Shown piece after piece: positions 48,101-60,760 of a stretch of DNA of 64,000 nt. This DNA comes from Datnioides undecimradiatus. Taxonomy: Eukaryota; Chordata; Actinopteri; Lobotiformes; Datnioididae. The position numbers and the translations under genes are program-made. The first letter of the stretch is position 1, and each line of letters starts with the position of its first letter. The notes beneath the pieces are model-generated. The model made no database searches. It saw nothing but the letters and a program-made list of their open reading frames with translations, and was not told the origin of the DNA. Where the stretch lies: positions 6,382,923 to 6,446,922 of the forward strand of contig WARS01000007.1 of assembly GCA_008933995.1 (NCBI GenBank), given 5' to 3'.

Positions 48101-51100
48101 ACTTGGTGGTCAGAAAACTGAGTAGCCAGTAGGGAGAAAATCGTTGTCCATCACTCTGTGGTTCCAGCTTCTCACATATGATTTGCTGCTTTGTTGTTAT
48201 TGTACATATTAAGCAAGCATTAATTGATGTATTGATAATAAAATTTCACCAATGCTACTTCTGTTTTGCATAAGTCCCCATTTTTGTCTGATGTGCTATG
48301 GTTGTGATATATGGCGCTGCTGCAAACAAGACATGGTGTGTCTGCACGTGTGCCCGTTTGTTACCTGCTAAAAATAGCATTAATGTGCAATTTTTACATA
48401 CATTCATCACTTTTTAGCAGTGGCTCACAGGAGACAACAGGTTTTAGGTCTGCTGTCCTGACATGGTTCTTAAAAAGCCCCCAGGCAGCTGTTAAGGTTC
48501 AACCATGACACTTGAAAGCCCTTGGAAATGTTTCTGTCTGTAAAACGCTGTGAGCTGGTAGCTGCTTTTTATGGTTAAGCTCATGATAATAGGTTGTGCA
48601 TTTTAAAAGGTCACTAATAACATAAAAAGTATTTAGATACTGATGAGTCATAAAACAAAAACATTGTAGCAGCTCAAACACATATCATAAAGTCAACCAT
48701 GATGGCTACATTCAGGGGGAGTGAGCAGATGTCTGAAGTCACTGTTGGGCCTCAGCTAATGCTAACCACACAGTCAGAGCTGATGATTGTATTTTTGAGT
48801 ATATATCTTTATATTTTCATGTATGTACTTGGATCCAAATACTAGAGATGTGACATTTATAACAATAAATGTTGCCAGTGATCCATACGTAAAAAAATTT
48901 TTTTAACACTTTTAAAACTTAATAAACATTGGTGCTCTCTGACTTGATTTTGGCCTATAAATTATAACAATTGGATTGTGTGGCCTCAATCATCTTGACC
49001 AAAGAAAGAACTTTAACAGCACCCTATTTTCAAATCTAGCGACGTGGCTGAGATCTTTCCAAACTTTTCTATAACATCTGGATCTTGGATCAGCTACAAC
49101 GAGCTGCCTTGTCTCTGACACCAGTGAAATGAGATCAGGTCGACTGAGGACATTGCTTTTTCCCTCAAAGGAGAGCCAATGCCTAAATGTAGGTCTCTAC
49201 TGACATAGATACTATCAAAAGTGATTCAAAGCTAGTGGAGAGGAGGTGTTTACACATGTTATTTCCAAAGCAACTGTCATACAAATATTAATACAATGAA
49301 ATAGAAGCAACATACTAAAATGATTTTTTCCCTTTTTGCAACATTTGCCCATTTTTTTAAAAGGTGATTATCTAGCTGCTAAATCTGTGAGTGTCTGTTT
49401 TTTTGTCCTGAAACACAGAATACAGAGGAACTGTGTGTCTCCTCAGGTCATAATGTCTGTCTGGATTTGAGGCTAATGCAGTGAAATGTGGATATTACGT
49501 GGCATGATGGGTAACGTGTGAGAGAGTGTGCAGAGTACAGATTACATGTCTGCTGGTTGTTTTATGATGTAACTTCTGCGGGCATAAGCCTCTTACACAT
49601 GCATGCAAACATACACAGGAATTGGTGTGTAGTCTGCATGCAAACATCATAAACTGATCTGACTGAAGTGTGCAAAGCATGCCAGCAACCAGTGAGTTTG
49701 TGTGGCCCATCTCTGCAGTTGCTTCTGACTGTTTTAGTATATGTTCCTTTATGTGTGTATGTGTGTGTGTGCATGCACCTATATATCGGGTCTCCTCACA
49801 CCTTTGCCGTATTCCTTTGAGAAGATCTTACTCTCACTTAGTTTACCTGATTATATTTAGGACATATTCCACCTGTGTATCTTATCTCCAACATCAAAGT
49901 TGTATGGTTACAAAACACAGAATCGTAACTTTATGTCATTGGGCCTTGAGAAAAACGGTCTCAAACTATTGTCTGCTAATTTGCTGATTTTTCTAATCTC
50001 TAATGGTTCTTGAAATGCAGTGGAGCCAGAAATACAAATGCACTAAAGTTATGTTAAGGGACCAAATGTAGTTCCTCAATTTGGCTCCTGTGGCTTTTAA
50101 GTTCCCGAAACTGTATGGTTGAAAAGCTCTAATAGAATGCATTAAGCTGTGCATTAATTTTATCTTCCTTTCACTGAAGCAGCTATCAAATCAGCATTTC
50201 TGTATGTTAACCATCAAACAGTGAGGTAACTCAAGACTTGTCTGAACGAACAGCCCAGACTCGGTTCTGCTGCAGGGGATTCCCTTACAGGCGGGAGTGA
50301 TAGATCATAAGATCAGGTAGCTGTGTTTGACATGTCTCAGTGAAAGGGTGTAGAAAGGAGAGGAGGGAGGGAGATGCTGGAAAAGAGAGACGGACTAATT
50401 GTTTGCAGCACTTAAACATTTAATGAAGGAAGTAAGTGCGGCATTGGATTACTCAGATGTCCTCTGGTACAGAGTGAAGGCTGTGACCTCTGGAGTTTGT
50501 AGAAGAATCTGGGAATATTTTCAACTGGTTTAAGAATATTCGGGGAAACGGTGGTTAGTGGTTTCTGTCAGTGCATTTTATCCTCTGTCCTGAAAAAAAT
50601 TTAAAAAACCCCTCAGAACACATCATTTGTGCCTAAGCTCTGACCTCATTGGTAAATTAGTCTTGGAGAGGCATGGCAAAACAAAATTATCATCATAAAT
50701 CATTTTTGTGCAGTAGCATTTTTAAGGACATTAACATATTGACTCTCCATGAATAATGTAAGCACAGGATGGTCAGTTCGTCAAAACTAAACCAGTAGAG
50801 CCTGACAACTACACATTTTTGTCATAATTTAAGTGCCTTCAGTACCGGCCCAAGTGCAAGTTAAATTGCAGTTTAATTGGATCGACTGTGTTTAGCATCC
50901 CAGGTTAAACATTTTCACCCATCAGGGTAATCATCGAAGTTGGTCACAGGTTATGCCACTAAATTATGTTTTAAAGACTGTTTATAATTTATCTGTTTTG
51001 TCATCAAACTTTATGCACCACAGTTTGAACTGCTGCATCCTCTGCAGGTTTTGCGGTTTGCAACGTTTCTCCAGAAGCTTCATTTAAAACGGGCCAGTCT

Positions 51101-54100
51101 TATCACACAGACACTGCTTGGGGAGTTTCCACACCTTATTGTGCTGGAATGTATAAATGACGTTTGTTAATGTATGAGAGGAATGCTGATCAATTCAAGT
51201 CATTCAAGCTGCCTTTTCTAATCTCATTCATACTCCTGACCCACTTCAAGATGAAATCCTAGTTGTAAAAACAGTTCTGTTTTGTCTAAGAGCTTAATGG
51301 ATTCCTCATTCTGCTTTGTTCCTGTAAAGTTCAAACCTTAAACAAACTCACTAAGGCTTCTTTGTGCTCTTAGCCGTCAGCTGAAACTGGACTCAGTGTA
51401 ATCAGTGTAATCAGTGTAATAAAGGACCTGTCATTATTATCCCAGTTTCCCTGCATGCTTCCCCACCAACCTCCAAGCATCAAACCTTTCTGATGTTGTG
51501 ATGCAACAGGAAGTAAGCTATGACTGAATGGTTTGGAAGCAGTTTTTTCTTGAAAAAGTTTAACCGTTGTTTCCAAGTCACATTCCTTCCTCTATGGTTT
51601 GTATTTATACGCTTAGCAGCCCACAATCATGGATTTTTGTAAAGAGACTCAGTTATATTATGTTTGGGAATTCAGCAGTAAACACCAGTATTGCACAACT
51701 AGCACGCGTTTCCTCAGGAAGGTATGCCCTGAAGGACAAAACTAATGCACAGGGAGAGGTGGAAAACAATAGTTGGAGTGGCATCAATGGCTTAACCAAA
51801 AAGGCAAAAAAAAAATATATCCTCAAGGGGTGGATTTCACAGAGGAGTCGACAAACAGCACAAAGACTGTTAAAAACATAAAAACATGAAAGGACACGTC
51901 AGTCTTGGTGAAACGGACCTGAACGTGGGTTGAACTGACAAAAAACCCAGCCAACTACACTAAAAATGGGATATATTGTATTTTCCAGATACACTGTGGC
52001 ACAAAACAGATGATAATCTGCACTGGCGTTCCTGAATTATCTACTTACTCAACAGTACTGCACCTCACAACCTACATCCTCCATGACCCACTAACACCCT
52101 GTTCTAACTCACATCAGAGATCCTTATGTTACCATAAAAGGCAGCAGTCATGTTTAGGCAGCCAGATCTGGAAACACTATTGATTTCAGCTTCTGTCCTG
52201 TATCTGTCTGCTCACACAGTCTAATTGTAAAATGTAATGAGTAGTAGCACCAGGATCATCTCCGCCTACAGACACTCATTGAACCATGGAGACGACCTGG
52301 ACAGACTCCAGTGTGTTGGCAACAAATCCAGGCAGCTGCTGAGTCAGAGTATGCTCTGCTTCTGGCTCCTCTCTTTACTACTGATTGTCACTCTCCCTCA
52401 GGCTGTGGTTTATCCTGTAGAGAGCTGGCCCCTGGCGTAGATTCCTGTGCTGGCAGTTGCAAGGTGTGATCCATAGCTTCTGGTGTGTAGTAGACAAGTT
52501 GGAAACTGTCAGCAGCACAAAATCTAACAAAATATTGTAAGTTTAGCTTGCACTGCAGCATTTAAGTGTCTTAATGTATTTGCAAAAGCTATTTAACCAC
52601 AAGTTTAGAAAAAAAAATCTGAATCTGCACAGCCTGTTTGTCTGAGTAAATGCCTGTTGAGCCTTGCCAGACCGAAATGACAATGTGCTAGCTGTACAGC
52701 TTCAAAGTTGTGAATCAATAAGCTGCGCTGTAACTCTGCTAACTGTGGCAGCTTTTAGTGTTTTCACCTTCACATTGTAGCAATTCAAGCATGGAAGGAA
52801 CCACAATCATGAACACCATAATTTCCACTTTTCCCAAAAATTAATTAATAAATATTTCATGCTGATGTAATTTTTTCATTGATGTCAGCTTTTGAAAGTG
52901 AGATGCACTGTTTAGGTACCCCTCACTATTACATTCCTCCACTCCCGCAGAAAATAGCCTGTTACATAACCACAACATGGCAAGTTTAAGCCCTAATTTA
53001 TAAATGCTATCCTACAGTAGGTGATATGTGACATTTTTAATGAAGTTACTCACTGTACCTAACATTCATTCACATAACTAAACACGATGGACATGTATAA
53101 CTATGTAAGTAATTGTGACAAAAGTGGCAAAACATTAAGGTCTGGCATAGTTGTACAGCTTTAAGAACGGAGATGACCTCTGCAACAATGAGATCATATC
53201 AGAATCAGGCAAAAGATTTACCATTAAGTTTTGGACCTCCACCTCCACTAATCAGCCACATACAGCCAGTGTCTCAGCCAAAGTGACACAACCATTCACC
53301 ATTCAGCTCTGCTACAGCCTCCCTTCCTGCTGCTGATGCTACTGGGGATATTAACAGATTACCCCTGAACCGACCTTCCATGTGCTGAGCTCTTCACTTT
53401 TCCACGACAGACAGCGGTAAACAATGTCTTGTTAGAGCAATGGCTCTCTTCTCTTATGTGTTTTGTACTTTACACTTCTATTCTTGCTTCTGTGAGGTGC
53501 AGTTATTCTAGAGAGCTTAAATGGTGTATTAATGTATGAAGGTATTATTCTTCTCCATGAATGAAGCAGATGGCTGGAGTACCAGATTGCCGGCTTTAAT
53601 TAATGACCAAATAAATGGCCGTTAGTCTGCACGGCTGAAGGGCACCGCTTCGTTTTGTGAGCTGCAGATTTTGGTTTTCGTTTTACCGGCAGCAGAGGTC
53701 CCTCCCCCCTCCCCCAAACTGTGCCAGCAGTCCTGCCGGTGTGGAGAGCGCAGCCATCTGCCGCTATGAGTGTGTGTTTTTTCTGTGTGCATGCTCAGTA
53801 ATGCCAGCACAGGATATTTCATGGGTGTGGGCCTGTGATTGGTCAAACACAGTTTGTGGCAGGATATTTTTTATATCAGATCCTGTGTTTAGGTTTTCGT
53901 TTTGGTTTTCTTTGCCTGCACATGTCCTTAGCAAATCAGAATTCTTTTTAAGTTGTGCCAGATCTGGTCTGTAGCAGCTTGTACCTAAAACCATCATGCA
54001 GGGTCGGGCAGGTAGACAATGTGCTAAATTCTTGAGACAACAAGCCCTCTGCGATTGCATCTGTACTTTGTTGGAAATGTTAGAAATCAGAGAGTTAGCA

Positions 54101-57100
54101 TCACAGCTGTAGGAATGACAGTGCTGGTAAGTCTACAACCAGCTCTGCCACAAGATTGACATTTTTGGCATCTACTGAACTATACCAACAACAATTACTG
54201 GATGGATCACCAGAAAAGTTTCTAAATAAATGAACCCAGGGGCACAAATGTTACTTACTTCAGTGATTTCCTAACTTTTGTTCTAGCACCACTGGGAAAT
54301 TATCATTTCTGTTTTAGAGTGAAATGTATCAAATATTGGATTAGGCTGCCATTAAATATGGCACAGTCATGTACCCATCAGGATGCATTTTAATGACTCT
54401 GTGATCCATATTTTCATCTTGTATCACCATTTAATTTGTACAATACTGAAGTCTATGACCAAATACCCAGAATACCAATGAAACTGACATGAGCCTTATC
54501 TATAAGTTACTTTTCGTTTAGTGCATATGTTAAACTAAGGTATTGAACATGGTAAATTTCACCATGTTAGCATAGTCACTGTGAGCGTACAAGAAGGCTG
54601 ACATTGGCATTTAACTCAATCAAGTAATTATTTAAGCTATTAGAGTTCAGAGAATAATAAAGAGCGATTGCATTTTTATGACACATTTCAATGATTTATT
54701 AATCAAAATATACACATACATGAGCACTGATAGGTTATTCCATGTCATCCATCATGACTGTCACAGTAAAAATAAAGTGCAGCAAGTTGTCACCAAATAT
54801 TTGATGAGATAGATGTCGTTCTTGTTATTTATTGTTAGAGTGCTGTTGAGTCAGAATTAGTCTCTGATGTACTTAGTGGTTTGGCTCATTTGTTTAGGTG
54901 TTTACAAAAAGAGGTTTGAATTGAATGTTATAGAATGAAGGAAAGACTTTTGGGGGTCTTGTTGTGACTGTCTGTCTCTCTGTGTGCTTATCACAATACG
55001 GAAATAATACTGAAGCTGGGCCATCTTTCTGTTTAATCCTCTGGCTTCTGTCGCAGTTTTGGTGTGTGTGTGTGCGCGTGTGTGCGTGCGTGCATGCGCG
55101 TGTGTGTGTGTCGGTGGATTTTCATTTCCTCACAGACAAATCAACAGAGGGACCAGAGAGATAGAGAGAAAGAGGGTGTGTTCACACTGCAGAGTTGTTT
55201 CTGCAGCTCACTTCAATGTTTTTTATGTATGTAACACCAGTGTGAGCCTTAACAAGCTTTTGCATGAAGTACAACAAACATTCTCTTCTTGATCTTGAAT
55301 CAAGTGTGAGAAGATGACAACAATATTCTAAAACAAGTTCTTGTGCCAGTTCTCCTGTGTTTAATCTCATCAAATGGCAGCAAAATGAACCAAAAGAAAA
55401 CTGCAAATGCATTTTCTTTACATTAAAAGTCATGCTCACTTCTAATGGCTAGAAGGCTTTTACAGCAAAGTACAGACCAGTGAAAACATCTGCTGCTCTG
55501 TCCCGTTTATTGTTCTTCCGCTCAGTCCCATTTTTTGTTTCTCAGATCAGTTTTATGGTACCTTGTCAGGCTGACTATGACTCAAACAGGCAGGAAAACA
55601 CTGGAATTTGGTTCGGTTGGGATAAAAACTTTGTGTATGTTCTTTTAATCCTTTTTTTCTATAATCAGATATCTTCACAAGACCTCATCTTTATCTAACC
55701 TGTTGCTTGATCACAACCATCACCACCGTCATCACTCCAGTAAAATGCATGACTGACATGACGTTGCATCTGGCGAACAATGAACAGTTCAAACCAGTCA
55801 AACCTGAAGCATCCAGGCCTTCACAGTAATATCTTGAATCTCACAACAGCTGATGAAGTTACTTGTCCTCTCTTTCATCTCTTAATACAAACACAGCCTG
55901 TCTGTTGGGATTAGTTACCATAGCAGAATGAACTTGACCAGCACCAGTGGCTGATAATCAATTACTTAGGCCCATTCTGTATTTTTTCACAATGCGGAGG
56001 CCACACTCATTGCTGTTGCACAGTATATAATTTAAAAGATGATTCCAAATGCATGGTCTAGGGAGTGCTTAGAAAAATTATTGTTTGTTCACATGCCTAA
56101 AATTAGAAAATACTGAGGATTTTGGCATTTAAACAAAATTCAACAAAAATGGTCAAATGACAATTTACATGGAGAGCTTCCAAGAAGCTCATGTCATCAA
56201 GATTATAATCTGAATTGAAAAAATTTTGAAAATAACATTTAGTCACAGCCCTTCAATGACCATGTTGGAAGTTTCTTAGCAATCAATCAGTAAAATTCCC
56301 AGCAAATATGTATATTTTCGGACTGTAGACTGACTCTTGTTTTTCTCTCCTTTTTCACAGCCATCAAAGTGAACTGTCAGGGCTCATGTGGGATCTCCAA
56401 CAAAATGAACGACAGCTCATGGACTCTGGAGGAGCAGTACTTCAACAGCACGTTGTGTGTTGCTGACAAAGGTAATGTCCCAATAGCAAACACCTCTCTT
56501 ACTTCCCAGGCCACTGTTGATCTTCATTCATATTTGAGCCCACTGTGAAAAAGCTTGAAAGGTTGCTATACTATAGATAATCCATCTCATGTGAACTAGA
56601 GCGAATAGAAAGAAATGGCTACCTGGAAGTCAAGGACAATGGTGCAACTGAAACCACTGTTGTCCTTCAACAGCACAACACATCACCTTCATATGTATGT
56701 CACTGTGTATATTCCTTGATGGCATCATACATTTATAAAACAGTTGTCTACTATCCTCCTACTTACTGTACAACTGTCATTACGCTGTGTGACATGCCTG
56801 AAGCTTCCTGTTTTTCACCTCATTTGATTTCTGGGAAATCTGCTAGCTTAATGTCACTATGACAGCAGTAGGTTTGTGCCTGCCTGTAGAGAGGAGTTAC
56901 AGCCCCAATCAGTAAGACTTGCAGTTCCCTGCAGGGATGTTCCAGCCTGCCTCTCTGCATGCCCGCTTCCCTGAGGTGAGACATGGTCATCACTGTTCAG
57001 CAGTCTATGATGAGAAGGTTGGACACGCTCCACAGACGTTTAGATTTTTTTCTCCCAGTCCCTGGGTCCCATCCTGCCATGCTACACCCTGCGCCCCCCT

Positions 57101-58373
57101 GGAAAACAAGAACTTACAGGACCTTTTGATGTGAACGTGATCTTCCATCTTTTGTATGTGTTACCAATGCACCCACAGCCAGAAGGTGAAATGTGCTGTG
57201 CATGCATGAAATACGTTGTGAACGCAAATCCATGGTGGAACTTCATGGTAGTCATTAGGGCATGTAATCCATGCACGTTTAAACATGGAGAAACAGTTCA
57301 ATGTTTAACTCTAGCAACTGTGTTCTCCAACATGTGGTAAAGACCAACATGCCGTACTACATATTATACTGCTGTGCAGTAATCAAGCAGATTGTTGGAT
57401 GTCTTTCTCCTTGTTTATACTTTCTGTGCGTTCATACTTTTATTAAAATGCATTTCAGCTGGTACTATTCTGTTTCTATGTATTTATTTTTAACTCGCAT
57501 ATTATACATTTAGATACAAAATATTTGTCATTACAGATTGAAATACCCATTTGCATTTAAAGTACTTTAGAGTAGCTTGACAAGCTAAAACATTAGAAAG
57601 CTATTTGTTAATGCATCAGTTTTAATAATACGTGTTAACATACTAACACATACTATAATACACTTAAGAGCTAAAGGATTGACATGAAAACTGCCAACAG
57701 TGAATTGTTTCATTGTTGTTTCATTATTATCACAGACAAAAATTTCACGAGGTTGTTTCATGAAACCAGGACTTTTTTGTATCAAATGTCAGACAGGGAA
57801 GTGAAAATTCTGCACACATTCACACACATGCCTCACACAGTAACATGCAAACCATGGTATATATCAGTATGATCTGAATGCTTCAGCAGTTTTAGAACCT
57901 ATTTAGAAAATGAGATAGAAAACCACACCAAAATCAAAAATGTGCCATGAGAAGTTACACCCTCACTGAATTAGGAGTAAGATTGTGAAACAAAACTGTT
58001 TGGTGGGGTGTCACACCTCAGCTGTTGAACTCTTACACTCAGCGTTGTTTCTGGACACACCTATCTGCCTGCTGGGGAGTAAAAACGTTTTCGATATGAC
58101 AAAAGAAATAAATTAATACTATAATACTATAAACACTGCATTGGCAGAATTGTTTAACATCTCAATAGACACACAGACTGTACATAAAACACTAGGCAAA
58201 ACCACTTCTCCAAACGGAGGAGGACATAAATAATTCATTACACACCCTCCCTCTGTGCTCTCCTTTATCTGCCATTTTCCTTATCCCATTCTCTTCCGAA
58301 AATGGGCTGCTCTGCCCCCAAGGGCTGGGCGAAACTGGGAGAGCAAGACAGGAAGGGTGACAGAGGACCACCA

Positions 58374-58449
<76 letters not shown>

Positions 58450-60760
58450 ACACTTACACAAAGCAAGCAAGGCTCACTTTGGCTGACTGATAATGTGGTA
58501 TGCCAGAGATGCTTGACGGTTGGTGGAGTGAAGACCAGTGATGTCAGTGTCCGCTCTTCATCCTGTCACTGTTCGCAGTTAATGACCTTCAGGGAATAAG
58601 GATCTCTCTCTTACTGCAGCAGTTTGATTATGGTTTCACTGTGGACTGATTTTAGAAACAGACAGCTTTATATTTAGACCAGGATTGAGACAGAGTCACT
58701 GTAGCATTTTTTGTGTTTTCAGTTTAATAAATGATGCTGATGATACTTTAAACTAAATCTAAACAAGACAGACTTTCAGAAGGATTATATTCAGACAAGG
58801 TAAAGCAAAAAGCAAAACTAAGGACAGAAAGTATAGGAAGAGCAGGACCCCTGACACCACTAACATTTTTAGTGATGTCAACTTAGTGTAATGCTATGCT
58901 AATGTTAATGAATTACTAAAAACCTGTTTTGTTTTAGCAAAGTTAGCTGATACCCAAACAGAGCTAGTATGCTAGGTTTCAGAATCTCTAACAGCTTGCT
59001 CACTATAACACATAATCTGAAAATCGTTTTCCCTCATGGTGTTTTTAAGTTTTCCTGCCTGCACCTGTGTTTGCTCTGCTCTCTGCAGTCGAACATACAG
59101 AGTGGCTGTTGCACCTGCACAGTGCTGGTTCAGAGCTTCCTCTAGCTGTAAACATGATGCAAATGAACACACACACAGCACTTCCCCTCAGGAAACTGAG
59201 ACCAACGGAAAAAGTTGTGCCTATCCCTAATGAGGTGAGACATGTTGCTGTCTGGAAGAATTTAATTGGGCCGTCAGCTCATGTAGAGAATTAATAACCC
59301 GGGTGGCTCAAGGTGCTCTCAGTGTGACGGGGATGGAAAGGCCCTTATCTGTGCCTTCTGCTCTTGTTATCCATTTAACCAAGCTTGTGAAGTAAACAAG
59401 TTTAAAAATGTTCTTTCCAGTATGTTATTCGTGCAGCATGAAGCTTAATTTGAATCAGTTAATTAGTGATTACATCACCACAGTATGATGAATAAAATGA
59501 GTGACTTTTCTCAGGCCTTCTGATCATTTCCAAAACTTAATTTTAGAGTGACACCCAGGCTTACAGACAGACATATGCAGTATATGTATGTCTGGGATGA
59601 GATATCATTGAGGAAATTTGGTGTTTCCAAAGCCTAGTGAAAAATTGGTATTAGTTTTCTGGTCAGCTTAAAAAGCACTCAAAGCTGTAAGATTGCTTTC
59701 TGGGTGGAGTTCTGTAGGCACCCACACTGCAAACACTGCAATGATCAACTGATATAAAAAGGCGTCTTTCACAGATGCCAGTTTTTACTCAGACTAAATG
59801 TAGGTAAAAGAGTTTCTTTTACTCCAAAACACCTCTTCTTACTCGTCTCTTACTTCCTGTAGAGGTCACATGTTACTGAAAACATAGGTCTGCCAGTATC
59901 TGTTGTCTGATAACATCAGAAAGTTTGCAGACTGACAGTGTTGCACTTAAGAAGGTTTTCTTTTTTCTGCATTGTTGCTTGACTCAACCCTATCCTGATT
60001 TGTAAAAATGTGCTTCGTTCTATGTAATGTTTTTTTTGTTTAATGCCACCCAAAAATAGTTCCCAACACTATTTTCACCAGTTTGAGTAACATTTCTCCA
60101 GACTACAGTGACCAGATGTTTTAGGAAAATATCAGTACTTAAAAAAAATCATACATGTTTTGGCCTTCTTGACTGGTTGATTTGGTGAAATATAAAAAAA
60201 AAAGTAGCAGGCTTATCCTCCAATCTATGAGGGCAGGCTTTGCACAGTGACACTGGCCTGTAGATGTAACAGAGAAGAAGAATGCACTCAGTCTTGGGTC
60301 GATCACTGCTGGTCTCACTGTGCTTGTAAATCATTGATTAACTTTGCTGAGAAATGCTCCAACTTTGCCAGCTACACAGCCAGCAGTTTATCATGTCCTC
60401 TGACCCTAGCTGATTGGTGTCAGGTACGAGTTTTGCTCGCTACAAAAGACATTTTGGCTCAGCTGTCTGTGAAAAGCGAAGCCAGTTTGTCTCAGAAACT
60501 CCATTCCACTGGGAATGTAGGTGAGCCCTACAGGCATGGCGCCTCACATTGACATCTGATGTTTGCACGGGGATACATGACGTCCAAATAAATACAATCA
60601 TGCACACCCAAACCCTGAGAATTGTCACTATGAGTATCTTTAAAGTCAGTAGTATTTATTTTATTTTCAGTATGTGTCTGTGTGTCTCATAAACATTTCT
60701 CTGTTGCAGGAACTCTGGTGGCAGGTGAACACAGTTTCCCATTCCAGTTTCTCATTCCAG
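42113..60760 (+). CDS. arrdc1: Arrestin domain-containing protein 1, N-terminal exons
   Basis: Alpha-arrestin adaptor that in mammals recruits NEDD4-family ubiquitin ligases and ESCRT components and drives plasma-membrane microvesicle budding. Three exons join in phase: 42113-42230, 56361-56471, 60710-60760. They encode the start of the arrestin N-domain: MGKLQEFDITFTNNKVVYGP, GESISGTVKIR, then IKVNCQGSCGISNKMNDSSW, EEQYFNSTLCVADKG and AGEHSFPFQFLIP, matching human ARRDC1 (VVYSPGEPLAGTVRVR, CIGSCGVSNKANDTAW, EEGYFNSSLSLADKG, AGEHSFPFQFLLP). The ATG has G at -3 and +4. Intron 1 is 14.1 kb and intron 2 is 4.2 kb. The exon that should continue with the TSFEGPFG segment was not found before the window end, so intron 3 exceeds 3.2 kb and the gene is truncated here. 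Confidence 0.93.
45330..45455 (-). repeat. Dispersed fish repeat, copy 2
   Basis: Read on the minus strand: GACAACATGCTCACATTGAC, GTGATGTTTAGCAGATGCTA and TTTTAGCATGTTTGACAATA. These match the central part of the family seen at 63640-64000 (AACATGCT, GTTTAGCAGGT-like, TTAGCAT words). Only the centre remains. Confidence 0.5.
51394..51420 (+). repeat. 9-bp tandem repeat, three copies
   Basis: TCAGTGTAA is repeated exactly three times. It lies in arrdc1 intron 1 and has no evident function. Confidence 0.9.
54361..54625 (-). repeat. Dispersed fish repeat, copy 3
   Basis: On the minus strand the order is: GAGTTAAATGCCAATGTCAG, ACGCTCACAGTGAC, TAACATGGTGAAATTTACCA, TTAGTTTAACATATGCACTA, CATGTCAGTTT, TATTTGGTCATAGACTTCAG, GATCACAGAGTCATTAAAAT, CATCCTGATGGGTACATGA. 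This is the fullest copy and shares both halves with the copies at 33283 and 63640. Confidence 0.6.
55061..55111 (+). repeat. Alternating TG/CG tract
   Basis: About 50 bases of almost perfect purine-pyrimidine alternation mixing TG with CG and CATG steps, the kind of sequence that favours left-handed Z-DNA. It lies about 1.25 kb before the second arrdc1 exon. Confidence 0.8.
56472..60709 (+). other. arrdc1 intron 2
   Basis: A 4.2-kb intron between DKG (AAAG|GTAATG) and GTLVAG (TTGCAG|G). It contains the long (CA)n tract at 58375-58445. No coding exon or recognisable transposon was seen. Confidence 0.6.
58375..58445 (+). repeat. (CA)n microsatellite in arrdc1 intron 2
   Basis: About 71 bases of uninterrupted CA, the longest simple repeat in the window. 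Open frames predicted across it on either strand are repeat artefacts. Confidence 0.97.

Larger units (their letters stand above)
42231..56360 (+). other. arrdc1 intron 1
   Basis: A 14.1-kb intron flanked by AAAG|GTAAGC and TTTTTCACAG. I found no coding exon on either strand. It carries two minus-strand copies of the dispersed repeat (45330-45455, 54361-54625), a small 9-bp tandem repeat (51394-51420) and an alternating purine-pyrimidine tract (55061-55111). The remainder is ordinary AT-rich intron sequence. First introns of this size often hold enhancers, but nothing specific is visible. Confidence 0.6.

Noticed and set aside
51567-51881. 104-residue lysine-rich frame in arrdc1 intron 1
   Set aside because: The basic run comes from A-rich intron sequence; no homology or gene signals.
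52237-52440. 67-residue frame ending in a hydrophobic stretch within arrdc1 intron 1
   Set aside because: No recognisable domain, no splice context and no codon pattern distinguishing it from background.
58192-58599. Long frames across the CA repeat on both strands
   Set aside because: They are poly-(Thr-His) and poly-(Cys-Val) artefacts of the microsatellite.
60223-60552. 101-residue frame in arrdc1 intron 2
   Set aside because: Cys-rich but without any spacing pattern of a known domain, and no splice or promoter context.
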